A stretch of 64,000 nt of DNA. Source: Mercenaria mercenaria (lineage: Eukaryota > Mollusca > Bivalvia > Venerida > Veneridae). The translations under genes were made by a program, and so were the position numbers. Within the stretch, counting starts at the first letter, position 1. Each line of letters opens with the position of its first letter. This document shows positions 11,841 to 24,040 of this stretch, piece after piece. Under the pieces are notes generated by a model, which saw only the letters and a list, made by a program, of their open reading frames with translations, ran no database searches and had not been told where the DNA came from. The stretch lies in the NCBI RefSeq assembly GCF_021730395.1, contig NC_069369.1, positions 63,577,501 through 63,641,500 of the forward strand, in the 5' to 3' direction.

Positions 11841-14787
11841 AGTAAAGTTTGTTTCAAATAGTTTGAGCATTTATCATGAAAAATATTGATTGCATGGTTC
11901 AGAAGGAGTTGCTTCGCGCTGTCACCTACTTTCAGGATATTGATATTTTCTAAAACATCATAATTGATACTGGTTCTAGTACATATAGGTAAGTTTAAAA
12001 CAAACCTAGTTATTCTGTTTCAGAATCAACAAAACCAATCAAAGTGGTAGGTGTTGGCAAATCTGCATCTAGAGATACAAATGCATTTTACTTTAATAAT
12101 TCAAGACAGTCTGAATTTGGTGACAGTGAAGGATCCCCGAGTGATGAAAAAGAAGAAGATGCTACATATATTCCATTTAAAAACCAAAAAGGTATGTTGT
12201 AATAATTATCTGTATTTCTTTCCTAAATACATACATTTTGTAGAACAGCAAAACATGGAGCTGTTGGATCTTGTGAAAGAAAGTTCTCGCACTGTATGTT
12301 GGATTGACCCTTTTTAACAACTGTCTGTAGGCACAGCGGACATGTTTGTAAAATCGCTGATTCATTATATGGTTGAATTCTCTGATATTTGTTGTGACTC
12401 ACTCTTACATAAATTTACAGGTATTAGCATGTTTTGAATTTCATTCATATTTGGTTTTTTCAAAAAAGTCTACTAGGTGTTGTAGTCTCTTGATCGTCAA
12501 TGTTGGCGCCGGTTAAATATTTTGGTAAGGTCCTCCTTTTCCCAGAAGACCATAAGAACTACAGCTTTGAAACTTTACACACTTGTTTGTCATCATTATG
12601 TGACAGTGTAGGCCAAGAATTATAATTTTGATACGCATTTTGTCCAAATTATGGTCCTTTCTGTACTTAGAAAGTTTGAGTTTCTTGGTTAAAACTTGTT
12701 TAGGTCCACCTTTTCAAAAAAAAATAACTATTAGAGATACGGCTTTAAAACTTTGCAAACATTTTTCCACCATTAGGTGCCTTTATAGGCCAAGAACCAT
12801 AACTCACATATACACTTAATCAGAATTATGGCCATTTTTGTACATAGAAAGTCTGAAGAATAACACTTTTCTTACATACTGACCAGCATTTGCAGACGAG
12901 CGATGACACCCATAGGCAGTGCTCTGAATTATGACCCTTATAGTCCTGTTTAACAATGTAGAGTTGAAGCTTGATATCCTGAACTTGCTTTTGTGAACAC
13001 TTCAGATATCTTTACAAATTTTCAAGTCGTGTCAAAATTTGTTTTTAATATATATATTTTCTCTCCATTTAAGTCATACCTAGAGCTGGAACGTGAAACC
13101 CTCCCCCTCTAGGGACTTCTGTAGACCCTATTATTTTGAAGCCCCTTGTCTGTAGATCATATTTCTGAATTATGCCATCTGGCCGGTGGGTTAACTATGA
13201 ATTACAGCATGTTCTGTACGTTACATTTATTTAATACAGTTGAATATCGTTACCTCGGTATCGGTTAGCTCGATACTCCGGTTAGCACGATGTGTTTAAG
13301 TCGGTCCCGATTTTTCTCTATTTATCTTAATGTAATTAGTTATCATTACCTCGATATGATTAGCTCAATATTTTGTTTAGCTTGGTGAGATTTTTCAGTC
13401 CCGTCACCTTACCTGTATTGTTTTTAAACATTGTTTCATCGATCTCTCAGCTTGTCAAAAATATCCATGTTATTTGTAAGGTGTGAAAATCAACCTATTG
13501 TTGTCCGGCGATGTATTAATCATATTCAAGTTAGTTTCGGTGTGTTTGTTTTGCTTGTTATTCAATCTTTAATCCAATTAAAATGTCAGAAAGTTTGCAT
13601 TTAATTCCGAATAATTAGTCTTATAAAACACCGTGCAAGCAAGAAAGTTGTTTTCCAATATAACAACTAATTTGGTTAAAATATTTTGTTTGACGAAGTA
13701 AAAATCTGCCATTTAGGATTGAGTAATAATATGCGTATTTGACTGGTAAATTTTCGTTATCGAAGCACAGTCAAAATGACTACTCAACTAGGAACATTAC
13801 TGCTGCATTCAGACTTGTTTAGAAACAACCAAAATCATTAGCAAGGGTGTTGAGTGATAAGCAGAATATGCTGTTGTCAATTTTCCCGCTGTGTTTTGTT
13901 CTATCAACCGATTAATTCATTTTTCAATTTACGTTACCATATGTTTTAGAAAATACTCATATCGATTAATTCAATAGGTTTAAACGTCAGAAAAAAAGCA
14001 GATATCTCTAAAATATTGTAATTTCATATACATATCATATAAGAATTTAAGAATGTATCGTTCAATAGTTTTAAGAACAAGTACGTTACCATATTTATAT
14101 ACGTTACTAAAATTCACGATATAAAATTTTCATTTCTCAGACAATAGATTGGTTATGTAATCCTTATAATGATGTTTAAACTTAGACAATGCGAGTATCG
14201 TATCAGGTTAGATATAAAAATACATGCAGCTGTCAGGATACATGTTATATGACTCAGGGAAGTGCCTACGCCTTTAATAACAATGAAATGGGTCCTACCC
14301 ATAAGATGACTATGTCTTAGACTAGCTGAAAAACGAAATAGAATGTCCTTTGTAAAAACATATAGCTGATGAGACCAAATATCTCATATATATATAGAAT
14401 TTTCCTCTGGCTGCCTTGCCTAAATGATTTTAATTATGAGCTAGATAATTTCAGGGATCAGGCAAATCACTTCAGGTTTCAAAAAAACAATCTTCAATTA
14501 ATTATAATTAGCTCAAACCCCTATAGGCTGGAGACTCTATAGTTGACTGGTCTTTTTATTGAAGTAAAAGTTCCCGTCAGACAATGTCTTTGAATCAACA
14601 ACATACCAGTCTTATCGCATATATGCTGGCCTATGTCCTCTTAATTGAAATTACAACTCTATATGACTGACCTGACTCCGGATGCTCAGCGCCTTTATGC
14701 TATCACATTTAGCATTCACCAACCATATAGCTTTATCCCCAATGGCTAGGCTGTACTTCGCCAATAACGCTGAACCGTCTTTAAAAT
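11841..14787. repeat. tandem array unit 4 (2.95 kb, clean)
   Basis: The cleanest full unit, running from 'agtaaagtttgtttcaaatag' to 'gctgaaccgtcttt'. The exon-to-exon distance to the next unit is 2,949 bp (12024 to 14973). Near-identity with units 1, 3 and 5 outside the damaged patches implies recent duplication. Confidence 0.85.
12024..12191 (+). CDS. 168-nt phase 1-1 exon, copy 4
   Basis: Exactly 168 nt between 'ctgtttcag|' and '|gtatgttgta', open throughout, phase 1 on both sides. Compared with copy 1 it has VVGVGK for VKGVHK, R-D-T for R-N-T, SDEKEEDA for SDEEEVDA, and FKNQ for FKNP. The length and both splice sites are conserved. Same linker type; function unknown. Confidence 0.68.
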
Positions 14788-14972
14788 TAGTAACGTTTTG
14801 TTTCAAATAGTTTGAGCATTTATCATGAAAAATATTGAATGCATGATTCAGAAGGAGTTGCTTCGCGTGGTAACCTACTTTCAGGATATTCATATATTCT
14901 AAAACATCATAATTGATACTGGTTCTAGTACATGTAAGTAAGTTTAAAACAAACCTAGTTATTCTGTTTCAG

Positions 14973-15140
14973 AATCAACAAAACCAATCAAGGTGGAAGG
15001 TGTTGGCAAATCTACATCTAGAGATACAAATGCATTTTACTTTAATAATTCAAGACAGTCTGAATTTGGTGACAGTGAAGGATCCCCCAGTGATGAAGAA
15101 GAAGTGGATGCTACATATATTCCATTTAAAAACCAAAAAG
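14973..15140 (+). CDS. 168-nt phase 1-1 exon, copy 5
   Basis: Again exactly 168 nt between 'ctgtttcag|' and '|gtatgttgta', open, phase 1 on both sides. It reads VEGVGKSTSRDT... and SDEEEVDATYIPFKNQ. It is the last intact copy before the PARP-type exons, whose first acceptor is also phase 1, so any copy of this exon could splice in frame to 30835. Confidence 0.68.
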
Positions 15141-16364
15141 GTATGTTGTAATAATTATTTGTATTTCTTTCCAAAATACATACATTTTGTAGAACAGCAA
15201 AACTGGAGCTGTTGGATCTTGTGAAAGAAAGTTCTCGCACTGTATGTTGGATTGACCCTTTTTAACAACTGTCTGTAGACACAGCGGACAGGTTTGTAAA
15301 ATGGCTCATTCATTATATGGTTGAATTCTCTGATGTTTGTTGTGACTCACTCTTACATAAATTTACAGGTATTAGCATGTTTTGAATTTCATTCATATTT
15401 GGTTTTTTGAAAAAAGTCTACGAGGTGTTGTCGTCTCTTGATCGTCAATGTTGGCGCCGGTTAAATATTTTGTTAAGGTCCTCCTTTTCCCAAAAAACCA
15501 TAAGAACTACAGCTTTGATACTTTACACACGTGTTTGTCATCATTATGTGACAGTGTAGGCCAAGAATTATAATTTTGATACGCATTTTGTCCAAATTAT
15601 GGTCCTTTTAGTACTTAGAAAGTTTGAGTTTCTTGGTTAGAACTTGTTTAGGTCCACCTTTTCAAAAAAAAAATAACTATTAGAGATACGGCTTTAAAAC
15701 TTTGCACACATTTTTCCACCATTAGGTGCCTTTATAGGCCAAGAACCATAACTCAGATATACACTTAATCAGAATTATGGCCCATTTTGTACAAAGAAAT
15801 TCTTAACTATAACACTTTTCTTACATACTGACCAGCACTTGCAGGCGAGCGATGACACCCATAGTCAGTGCTCTGAGTTATGACCCTTATAGTCCTGTTT
15901 AACAATGTAGAGTTGAAACTTGATATCCTGAACATGCTTTTGTGAACACTTTAGATATTTTTACAAATTTTCAAGTCGTGTCAAAATTTGTTTTTAATAT
16001 ATATATTTTCTCTCCATTTAAGTCAAAACTAGAGCTGGAAGGTGTAACCCTCCCCCTCTAGGGACTTTTGTAGACCCTATTATTTTTGAAACCCCTTGTC
16101 TGTAGATCATATTTCTGAATTATGCCATCTGGCCGGTGGGTTAACTATGAATTACAGCATGTATATATAGAATTTTCCTCCGGCTGCCTTGCCTAAATGA
16201 TTTTAATTATGGGCTAGATAATTTCTAATTTCAGGGATCAGGCAAATCACTAAATGTTTCAAACTAACAATCTTCAAATAATTATAATTAGCTCAACTCC
16301 TATAGGCTGGAGACTCTATAGTTGACTGGTCTTTTTATTGAAGTAAAAGTTCCCATCAGACAAT

Positions 16365-18150
16365 AGAGTTTGAAATTTCAACCTTCGCCTTCCCCATCAA
16401 CGTCTCTCATATATATATTTGGGGTAAAACGTCACCGATATGCGTGTATTTTATTTATATCAGACGTTGCTACTAAAGTTTTCCATGTAATATCAAGTAA
16501 GCCTAAGACTTCACTTTATTACTATGTGAAATAAGAAGCTTAGTTTCAGGATTTCTGCTTATTAAGTTTTTCGATTATCCATATGTATAATTGGACTAAA
16601 TTTGATGCGAAACACGATCAATAAGTATAAGAATAATGAAGTTTTGTTTGGCTAATGATTTTAACTAAATACATTGAATTGAACCTGGAAGTATGATGTT
16701 ATCAACTGATTTTGAGAAACATTGAGATTTTGTTCAAACTTTAACTTCTACGGCATATTTGTGTCCTCAGGCGGTATTTATTATACCAGATGGGCCTTTT
16801 AGTCGTAAGAAGTGAAGTTTTGAACGTCCGAAGATGTGATATCACGAAAGTCAAAACTTCAGTCTTTGTACATCTACTCTGTCCACATACTCGGTATCAA
16901 AGACTAAAATCTGGATGGAGGCACATGGCATGACAGTCATTTTACTTGAAAAATGAATGATAACACGCAATTATCATTTGGTGGAACATTTTGTGTTAAC
17001 TTCCAAATAAAATCAATCCCTTTCTGTCGGACACTTAATAAGACAATTGTGTTTTAATTATAAACATAAAATGGTACTAGTAAGACGGAAAATTCTTTCT
17101 GAAGTATCAGACAATTTCAGATCTATGATATCATGATGCAAGAAATTTCCTGTTAGCCGTATGGGATAACTCCATTCTTTACATGCACGGACCCAGAGCC
17201 TGGCAGAGGGGCATTGTAGGTCAATCCCCCTTTGATTCTTACATTTTACAAAGAAAATTGGTCTTAAAACTCGGTGTGACTCACACCCCCCATCCCCCAT
17301 GAACGGGTGACCCCTCTTTAAAGTTGGTGTAGCAGTTCCTGACTGTTTCGCTAGACACATGCTGACTTGGCACGTTTATACTGAGCTGTCTTGAGAGTTT
17401 GGCATTATACAGTGTCAACCTGAGTGTCATGATGCCAAAAAGTATGATATCACGAAAGTATCTTACATTTGTTCCAAATCGCTTGTTAAATGTATTCATA
17501 AATTGTGTATATTGGCTCATATTATCAACATATCTTTTAAAAGGTTACTTTTCAACAGGTACAGTCTACAATTAAAACGCGTCTTTTAAGGAATTCGATG
17601 TACAAAGTACCAATTCAAAGTAAAACAACTTCAAGAAAAACTATGAAATACTAGTCAACAGCCTTTTGTGTTTGCTTTATCTCATATATTTAACTTAACT
17701 TCAAGTATATCGAGAAAATGCATTTGTAGTAGTTGGTGTCTCATGTTTTTGTTTAAAAAATATTAACTGTAATATCTTTCAAGAACACCATCAACAATAG
17801 AATACGTTGATATGATAATCATTTTTATTTCCTCTCATGTATATAATTTACAATCGTACATTGTATACTGACAATATTTTATATATGCGATGATTATGTT
17901 AATTGAAATGTTTTTATTTAATTTTCATTTTTAAAACCTCGTGTAAAAGTCCTGCACTTTCGGACAATTGATATTAAAATGCACGAGAAAAACGATCATA
18001 ATTACAGATAAGTTGAATGGGCGGATTAAGTGAAGTAAGGTTCATCCTAAAGTTTGAAATCTCAAGGAATTTTAATCGAACTTCAACTTCATACGTTAAC
18101 TTCGCAAGAGACGTTGGAAGGGAAAGCGAAGGTTGAAATCTCAAACTCTC
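16365..18150. mobile_element. 1.79 kb non-autonomous DNA transposon with 44-bp TIRs
   Basis: The left end (AGAGTTTGAAATTTCAACCT...) and the reverse complement of the right end (AGAGTTTGAGATTTCAACCT...) match over about 44 bp. The empty site is visible in sister array units (cagacaat/gtctttg), so the boundaries are well fixed. The target duplication is short or eroded. The interior has no recognisable transposase; the minus-strand frames at 17058-17520 resemble nothing known to me. A 'gatatcacgaaagt' word occurs twice (about 16839 and 17449). Confidence 0.8.
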
Positions 18151-18335
18151 TATTGTCTTTGAATCAACAACATACCAGTCTTATCGCATAGATGCTGGCC
18201 TCTGTCCTCTTAATTGAAATAACAACTCTATATGACTGACCTGACTCCGGATGCTCAGCGCATTTAGCATTCACCTACCATAGGTTTATCCGCAATGGCT
18301 AGGCCGACTTCGCCAATAACGCCGAACCGTCTATA

Positions 18336-19225
18336 AGCTGGAACTCTCATACTGTCTCAGTAGATTACCAAACTCGGGGTCTCTGTCTCAGATTCCCGAT
18401 GCTCAGTCTATATATGCGATCTTCTATAGCATTCAGTTACCCTCAAGGTAAAATGCCTATGCGCTGATCCTATAGCTCGAAACATTATGCCACTCTTCTT
18501 TAGTCTACGAACTTCTAAGTTTTTCTTTTTAATAATTTATCCGCCCTGACAGTGTAGTTGCAGTGACTTCCTTATCAAGGTACTGGGATAAATTATTAGT
18601 TGAATCCTCGATGTGTCTTCTTCTATCGACAGATACCGAATGCCCTCTCTGTCATCATCTACTATTTATACCTCAGCAGACGTGCTATTTATAGAACTTG
18701 TTTCTGATTGGTCCAAATTTATGTTATATATTTTACAACGAGTACATGCTCTAACAAATGTCTGGTTCCATTTAACTGTTGTCTATAACATAGTGTGTGA
18801 GGCTGGATCCAGCTATCAACATAATGAACCCAAATTAGCCACAAATGTCCAAAATCCTATTATTAACAGCAATTCAACAATTATTATAGCGATGATAGCA
18901 TAAAAAGGGAGTCAAGCACTATCTGTGCTTACGTGTAACATTATCAATATATCACACATACAAATTATTCTGACAATAGCACAGCACTGACATTGTAACC
19001 TACCTGACGAAACGTTACTGAATGTGTATTTTAGTAACTGAAAAATACATGCTTACAACCGCTTATCTGCTTAACCAAATCAATTCACATAAATCAAAAT
19101 TGAGAAGCAATTAAGTTGTATCATTAATCATTCTTCCACTACCTTGAAATAAGCAAATTAGTATTTACTGCTATTAACAATTCTTTTCAGTTTGATATTT
19201 TCAGTCTACTAAGTCGTCATAGTCA
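18336..19225. other. no gene seen
   Basis: Starts with an older, diverged copy of the array tail (to about 18490), then unclassified sequence. The 96-codon frame at 18613-18903 shows no recognisable domain. Confidence 0.4.
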
Positions 19226-21520
19226 CTGTCGGTTTCGTATATGGTGTTAATTATATTGGTCATTCTACTTCTTCATAGTCATTATCAGAGTCATCAGAGT
19301 CACATGTTGCTGATGTGTCATAAAAAATTTCAGCTAGTTTTAGAAGTATTATATTATGGGAACACAAGTCATACTCTTACAAATATTTTGACCCAAATTT
19401 CTATCCACTTTCATCTACTTTTCGTAGAATTGGGTAAATTGATAGTTCGCACGTCACGTGTTATTGGCATTTTAAGTGCCATTTGGCACAGGTGAAATAG
19501 ACTCATGACCACACCATTATATGTACTCAGGACATTGTCAGCACATGCTTGATACTTTTCAAGAAACATGACATATACAAGTTAGTTGATGTTATTGTAT
19601 TCTTTGTATCCATAGATTGCACAGACAATATTTTCGATGCTGTTAAAGAGGTCATATGATCAGTGATGTGCGTTAACTACTTCCGCTAATGTTGCAACAT
19701 ATACACCTGTTTTTACTCTACTAATTTGAGCGGCGTTACATTCCCTTTCCGAACAAAAGTACTGGCTGTGTCAACCAGTAAGACAGTGTATTGCAGGCAA
19801 AATTGACCAGATTCTTTTTCCTTTGCTTTTAAAGATGTAGTTAGCATTTAAATGGCGTCACTTATTGTCTGTTCCAGTGTAAAATAAAACAGTATTTCGT
19901 ATTTTGAAGTCTGTACCTGAGGATCTAACTTTGATTGATTGAAGTCTTTCGTGTAGTGCTAGTAGAACTAATATTTTTGCAATGAATAATATTCTTATAT
20001 CTGTTACTTCCTTTGTTTAGAAACAGTGGTATATAAGGTCGAGCTTGAACTTTGTTCCCATCGTCACGTGTGAGTAAATAACACTTTTCATCATACACAA
20101 AATAGAGTCGCCGTTCTTTCATCTTGGGTGCATAGGAATTACATTTCTATTTTTCGAAAATTAGATTGATCAGCTGTTTTTGTTTTTGTTTTCACTACTT
20201 GACATGAATGCTTTTCAATCACGTAGTACTTTAGTTTTCACTTTTGACAGTAAGAAGGTTGGAGCAGATCCACGTCTTCCACGCTGATATGATTTGATCG
20301 ACTGAGGGCTGTAAGTGGCATTTACAAAATCGACACAAGCTGTTTTAGGTAGTTGACTGAACACAGTTTCTTGGAATTTTTCAGGGATAGTTACTAAGAT
20401 TTGCAGCTGGGCGTTACCATCAAGAAACAAAACAATGTCATCTTTTTTTTGGCAGCTGGTTAGTCTCTACGTAATGAAGAAGTTTTGACTTTTCATCTGC
20501 AGTAGCTATAACGGCCAGGGGACAGATCCTAGAGGACAAGAAAGTGTCAATTCTAGATCAGTGTCATGCTAACAGCCAAATGTACCAACTGTTTATTCCC
20601 GTTACATTCTGCTCTTATCTGTAGTATTTTGTTTAGAGAATTTGTTACTTTCCTTGTAACTTCAGCAGTGGCAAATGTTTTAAGTTTGCTTCTTTTAATG
20701 GGGTCTTGAAAAGATCTGATGTTTTGATAGTCCATCCGTCGTCTTTTCACCTATTTCAGTTGCCCTAAGGGCATAAGCGAATTCTGCTTTCGCAGGAATA
20801 CCAAACGACACACAGTTATGTTCATTTTTGTTGGAATGGGTTTGTGAAGGATTCTATGCCATCATAAATCTGTTAACTTCTTCTTCACTGCTACGTATCT
20901 GAGCAGGTTATACTTCTTTGTGGTCGGACATGTCTTCTCTATTTATGTTAGCATTCTGAAGTGTTGCTTCAACATACCTGGCTCTGTAATGACGGGTTAT
21001 GCACCAGCGGAAGTATGCAGCATAGTTTATACTGAAACCAATTATGCCACCCTCGGACTTTGCATGTCTGTTAAGTTTCTGTTCTATAGTGATATATATT
21101 CAGCATTTCTCAATGCCGGTACAGAGTGATACACTAAAATCATTAATTCGGAGCAGCTCTTCTGCACCTGGATCAATATTCATCAGTGTCAAGAGGTAAA
21201 CAGGGAAGTAGCGGGCATAATTATAATATTGTGGTCAAATGCGAAGAACAAAGAGCACAGTTTGTACATAGATGATATGTGTAAATCAAGAACATAAATC
21301 TTTGTTGCTTTGATGAGTAACAATATCATGAAATCCTTTTCAAACACCTTTTCTTTGATTGGACTTTCAGTCCGTTCCTGTAATATTAGTGTCATCTGAA
21401 ATGCTTTCCTTACGGGGTTCTGTCTTTTCAAACTTGCATAGAAGCAAACGCTCAAGAGCTTCCATTACAGACGAATGTACATTTAGGCCACAGTTGTAGC
21501 GTTTACCTGGCAATACTTTA
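19226..21520 (-). pseudogene. decayed intronless copy of an uncharacterised, expanded invertebrate protein family
   Basis: Minus-strand blocks appear in the correct order of a family seen repeatedly in cnidarian and mollusc genomes but without a name I can give. From N to C: 'FMILLLIKATKIY' with 'ISSMYKLCSLFFAFDH' (21.2-21.5 kb); 'DPIKRSKLKTFAT' with 'LNKILQIRAECNG' (20.55-20.75 kb); 'DGNAQLQILVTIPEKFQE' and 'SIKSYQRGRRGSAPTFLLS' (20.2-20.43 kb); 'YFVYDEKCYLLTRDDGN' (about 20.05-20.12 kb); then a Ser/Asp-rich acidic tail 'CDSDDSDNDYEEVE' near 19.27-19.3 kb. The blocks lie in different frames with stops between them, so the copy is dead. No introns separate them, which suggests retroposition or mobile origin. 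The function of the family is not known to me. Confidence 0.6.
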
Positions 21521-23139
21521 TCATGTGAACCACTAGAACAAATTCCCGATTCTGTTACAAGTTATACAAGACCGTTGCCCTTCTTTTATTTTCCGACAGT
21601 TCCAAATATAGAGCAGATAGTAACACACCCATTCTAACAATTATGTTACCGATGCAGAACTGAAGGATATGCTTTCTTAGCTACAGCCAAGTCACATGTC
21701 ACTAAAGTATAATTCTAGCCAACTTCATTACGTGCATCTACCGACGTTTGTAATATGCTCGACTGTAGCGCTATCATTGATTGAAAAATTCAAAGGTGCC
21801 ATATTTATGAAGCTTGTTTGAGCAATCACTCTCTGGAAAGCATTTCACACATTTGTAATTTATTTGTTTATTTATTTATTTATTTTCCACTCAATGAAAT
21901 CAGTGTCATTTCACATGAAGAATGATTTGTTTTTTAATCCTGATTGTAAATTCAGTTCGAAGAAAATTTTACTAGGATATATTTCATGTAATTAGTAATT
22001 TTCGTTACATAGATCTATAATTTGTAATATACAATACAAATTTATGGAATTCGTACATGTTACATATCTGTTTAAACAAATTATTTATCATATCCCAAAT
22101 ATCATTTTACTTTTTTGAATAATTATTTAAGGTTTAAAAGTCAGATTGTCAACAATATATTATTTTATCTTCTTTACTATACATTACGCTTATCTTCTAA
22201 CATAGTTTTATTTTCTATTTTTCGTTACAATTTTTGGAAACGTCATTTGATAACGTAAATCACATTCCTATATGTCTCACTTTTACCTGCAAAATATAAT
22301 TCTGTATATTCTGTCTTTATATATTAACATACTGAGTAGCTAGTAAACCATTTATGGCTAACTGTAGTGCCAGTCAGTATTTTCTAAAAATTATTAATAA
22401 GTAGTAATTAATAATTAGTAACGTTAATGTTAACGTATAACATAGACTGTAACGTTAAAAGAACCCAGCTGCCAGATGGAAGAATTTCTAGAATGATAGC
22501 TCATATTATATGCTCTCAGAAAATCATAGGGTAGAAATATCTCTAGACAGGGGGTTGGGGGTGTTATTGTCACCTAAGGTCTATCAGATTGGACATACTG
22601 TGACTATGGTTGTGTCAATGTAAATTCTTCTCAAAATAAAGGTGTGATCTGCTGCAGATATAGAATGAATAAAAACTATGAGCAAAACAGGTTTCAATTT
22701 GCTCTGTTCTCCAAACATATATACAGAATGTATGTGCTTTGTTTACTTAGTCTTAAACATAATGCGAGGCTTCGACAAATATTCAGCAAGAAAACAAGCA
22801 CCGACTATATTTCTCAAGTCTCATTTTGATTTACTAGAAGTAAAACACTCGGATCATCAGACTCAGTTTCAGCTGTGTCTTCAGCTCTTGTTTTTCAGTC
22901 TGATTAATGTCTTGTATGTTAGATCACCTTGATAAAATTGTAATTTTAATTTCGAATGAAATTATTGAATAATACAATAGTTAAAGTAATGTTTATTTCT
23001 ATTAATATACATGTCATCTACACAAATTGGAATCTTCGTATGTTGAGGGGTTGTAGAAGAGGCTGTAGTGATGTCCCTCTTTGCCTCCCTCAATATTAGA
23101 TTGTATGTAGATCAGATTCTAACTAAAGCCAATAGTTAA
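21521..23139. other. AT-rich intronic sequence, no gene seen
   Basis: Contains a short (TTTA)n microsatellite at about 21860-21886. Small frames around 22644-22932 overlap each other and have no recognisable content. Confidence 0.45.
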
Positions 23140-24040
23140 GGATAGATTTCTCGGAAGCACAGAGCACCAAAAACACAGCCCCAGAGCCACGCAAAATACA
23201 TAGTAGGTTCACAACAAAAGGAAGCTGTAATGTAAAAATATTTCAGACGAGTTGCTTCAAACATCCAACAAGTACATATTAAATTATGCTAAATATTGAT
23301 GGAGGGGAAGGAAACGACAAGGGGCGAAATGGGGTCAGGGGTGGTGGTGGGAGGGGGAAGGAATCCGAAGGGGAAAGTTGAACAAGGACGAATATACAAG
23401 GGAATGACATGTTCTTTAAAAACAGTCGCAACAACGTAAACCACAATAGCGCAAACACTCATGTACCAAAGATAAACAGTTAAACACACAACTACGATCA
23501 ACTAAATAACATAAAAAAACGAACAACCAACACATAAGAAAATATTAGGGCACCGTTATTGACTCACAAGCATACAAACGCACCCACACACGTAGGAAAA
23601 ACAATCAAGTACCGTCTTGGGATACGGCTGCCAAAACAAAGGGGAGCTATTAAAACTTACTAAAAGTAAAGGGGGAGAGGATGCAAAAAGTAGCGTAAAT
23701 GCAAGGGAAGAGAGGGGAATAGGGGGAGTGGGGCGGAGGAAAAACGCTTATAACAAACAAGAAAACATACGCAACAGACAATACAAGACAGACAAAACAA
23801 CCAGTTGAAAATAGGGGCACCGCCATGGAAAGGTCAGAAAGCTAAATAAAGGAAACCGGGGGTTTAAACGCGTTTAGGGCATGCCAACCTCACACTTACC
23901 CTATTATTAACAAGTTAAACAACACAATGTAAATAAAATCCCCGCTAAGAAAGGCTTTAACATAAGTGCAAAAGTAACAGATAAATAAAGCAAAACATAA
24001 AATTAAGGTTAATTTAAGGTACAAAAATCAACTCCCTCCG
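23140..24040. repeat. T-poor, purine-rich block, probably an interspersed repeat
   Basis: About 900 bp with strikingly few T on the + strand: long G/A runs such as 'ggagggggaaggaatccgaa' alternate with A/C-rich stretches. It ends about 'ctccctccgtccg' near 24040. Composition changes sharply from the AT-rich flanks. It looks like part of a larger repeat family, but I cannot assign the class; the short frames across it are compositional. Confidence 0.45.

Larger units (their letters stand above)
14788..18335. repeat. tandem array unit 5, with internal deletion and a transposon insertion
   Basis: Last recognisable unit. Relative to unit 4 it lacks about 1.17 kb: the sequence jumps at about 16160 from 'attacagcatg' straight to 'tatatatagaattttcc'. 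It carries a 1.79 kb TIR element at 16365-18150. After it, unit sequence resumes ('gtctttgaatcaacaacata') and ends near 18335. A more diverged, older copy of the same tail seems to continue to about 18490. Confidence 0.8.

Noticed and set aside
12051-12317. 88-codon + frame over exon copy 4 (and the similar frame at 14913-15224)
   Set aside because: It is a different frame from the one that is open between splice sites and phase-matched to the B-box exon; it runs into intron sequence.
14651-14893. 80-codon minus-strand frame in the array as a gene
   Set aside because: Only its first part is a LINE tail fragment; the remainder reads across the unit junction and is not conserved.
17058-17520. 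Minus-strand open frames inside the 1.79 kb TIR element as a transposase
   Set aside because: No DDE-like spacing, helix-turn-helix or other transposase motif is visible, and the frames are short and overlapping.
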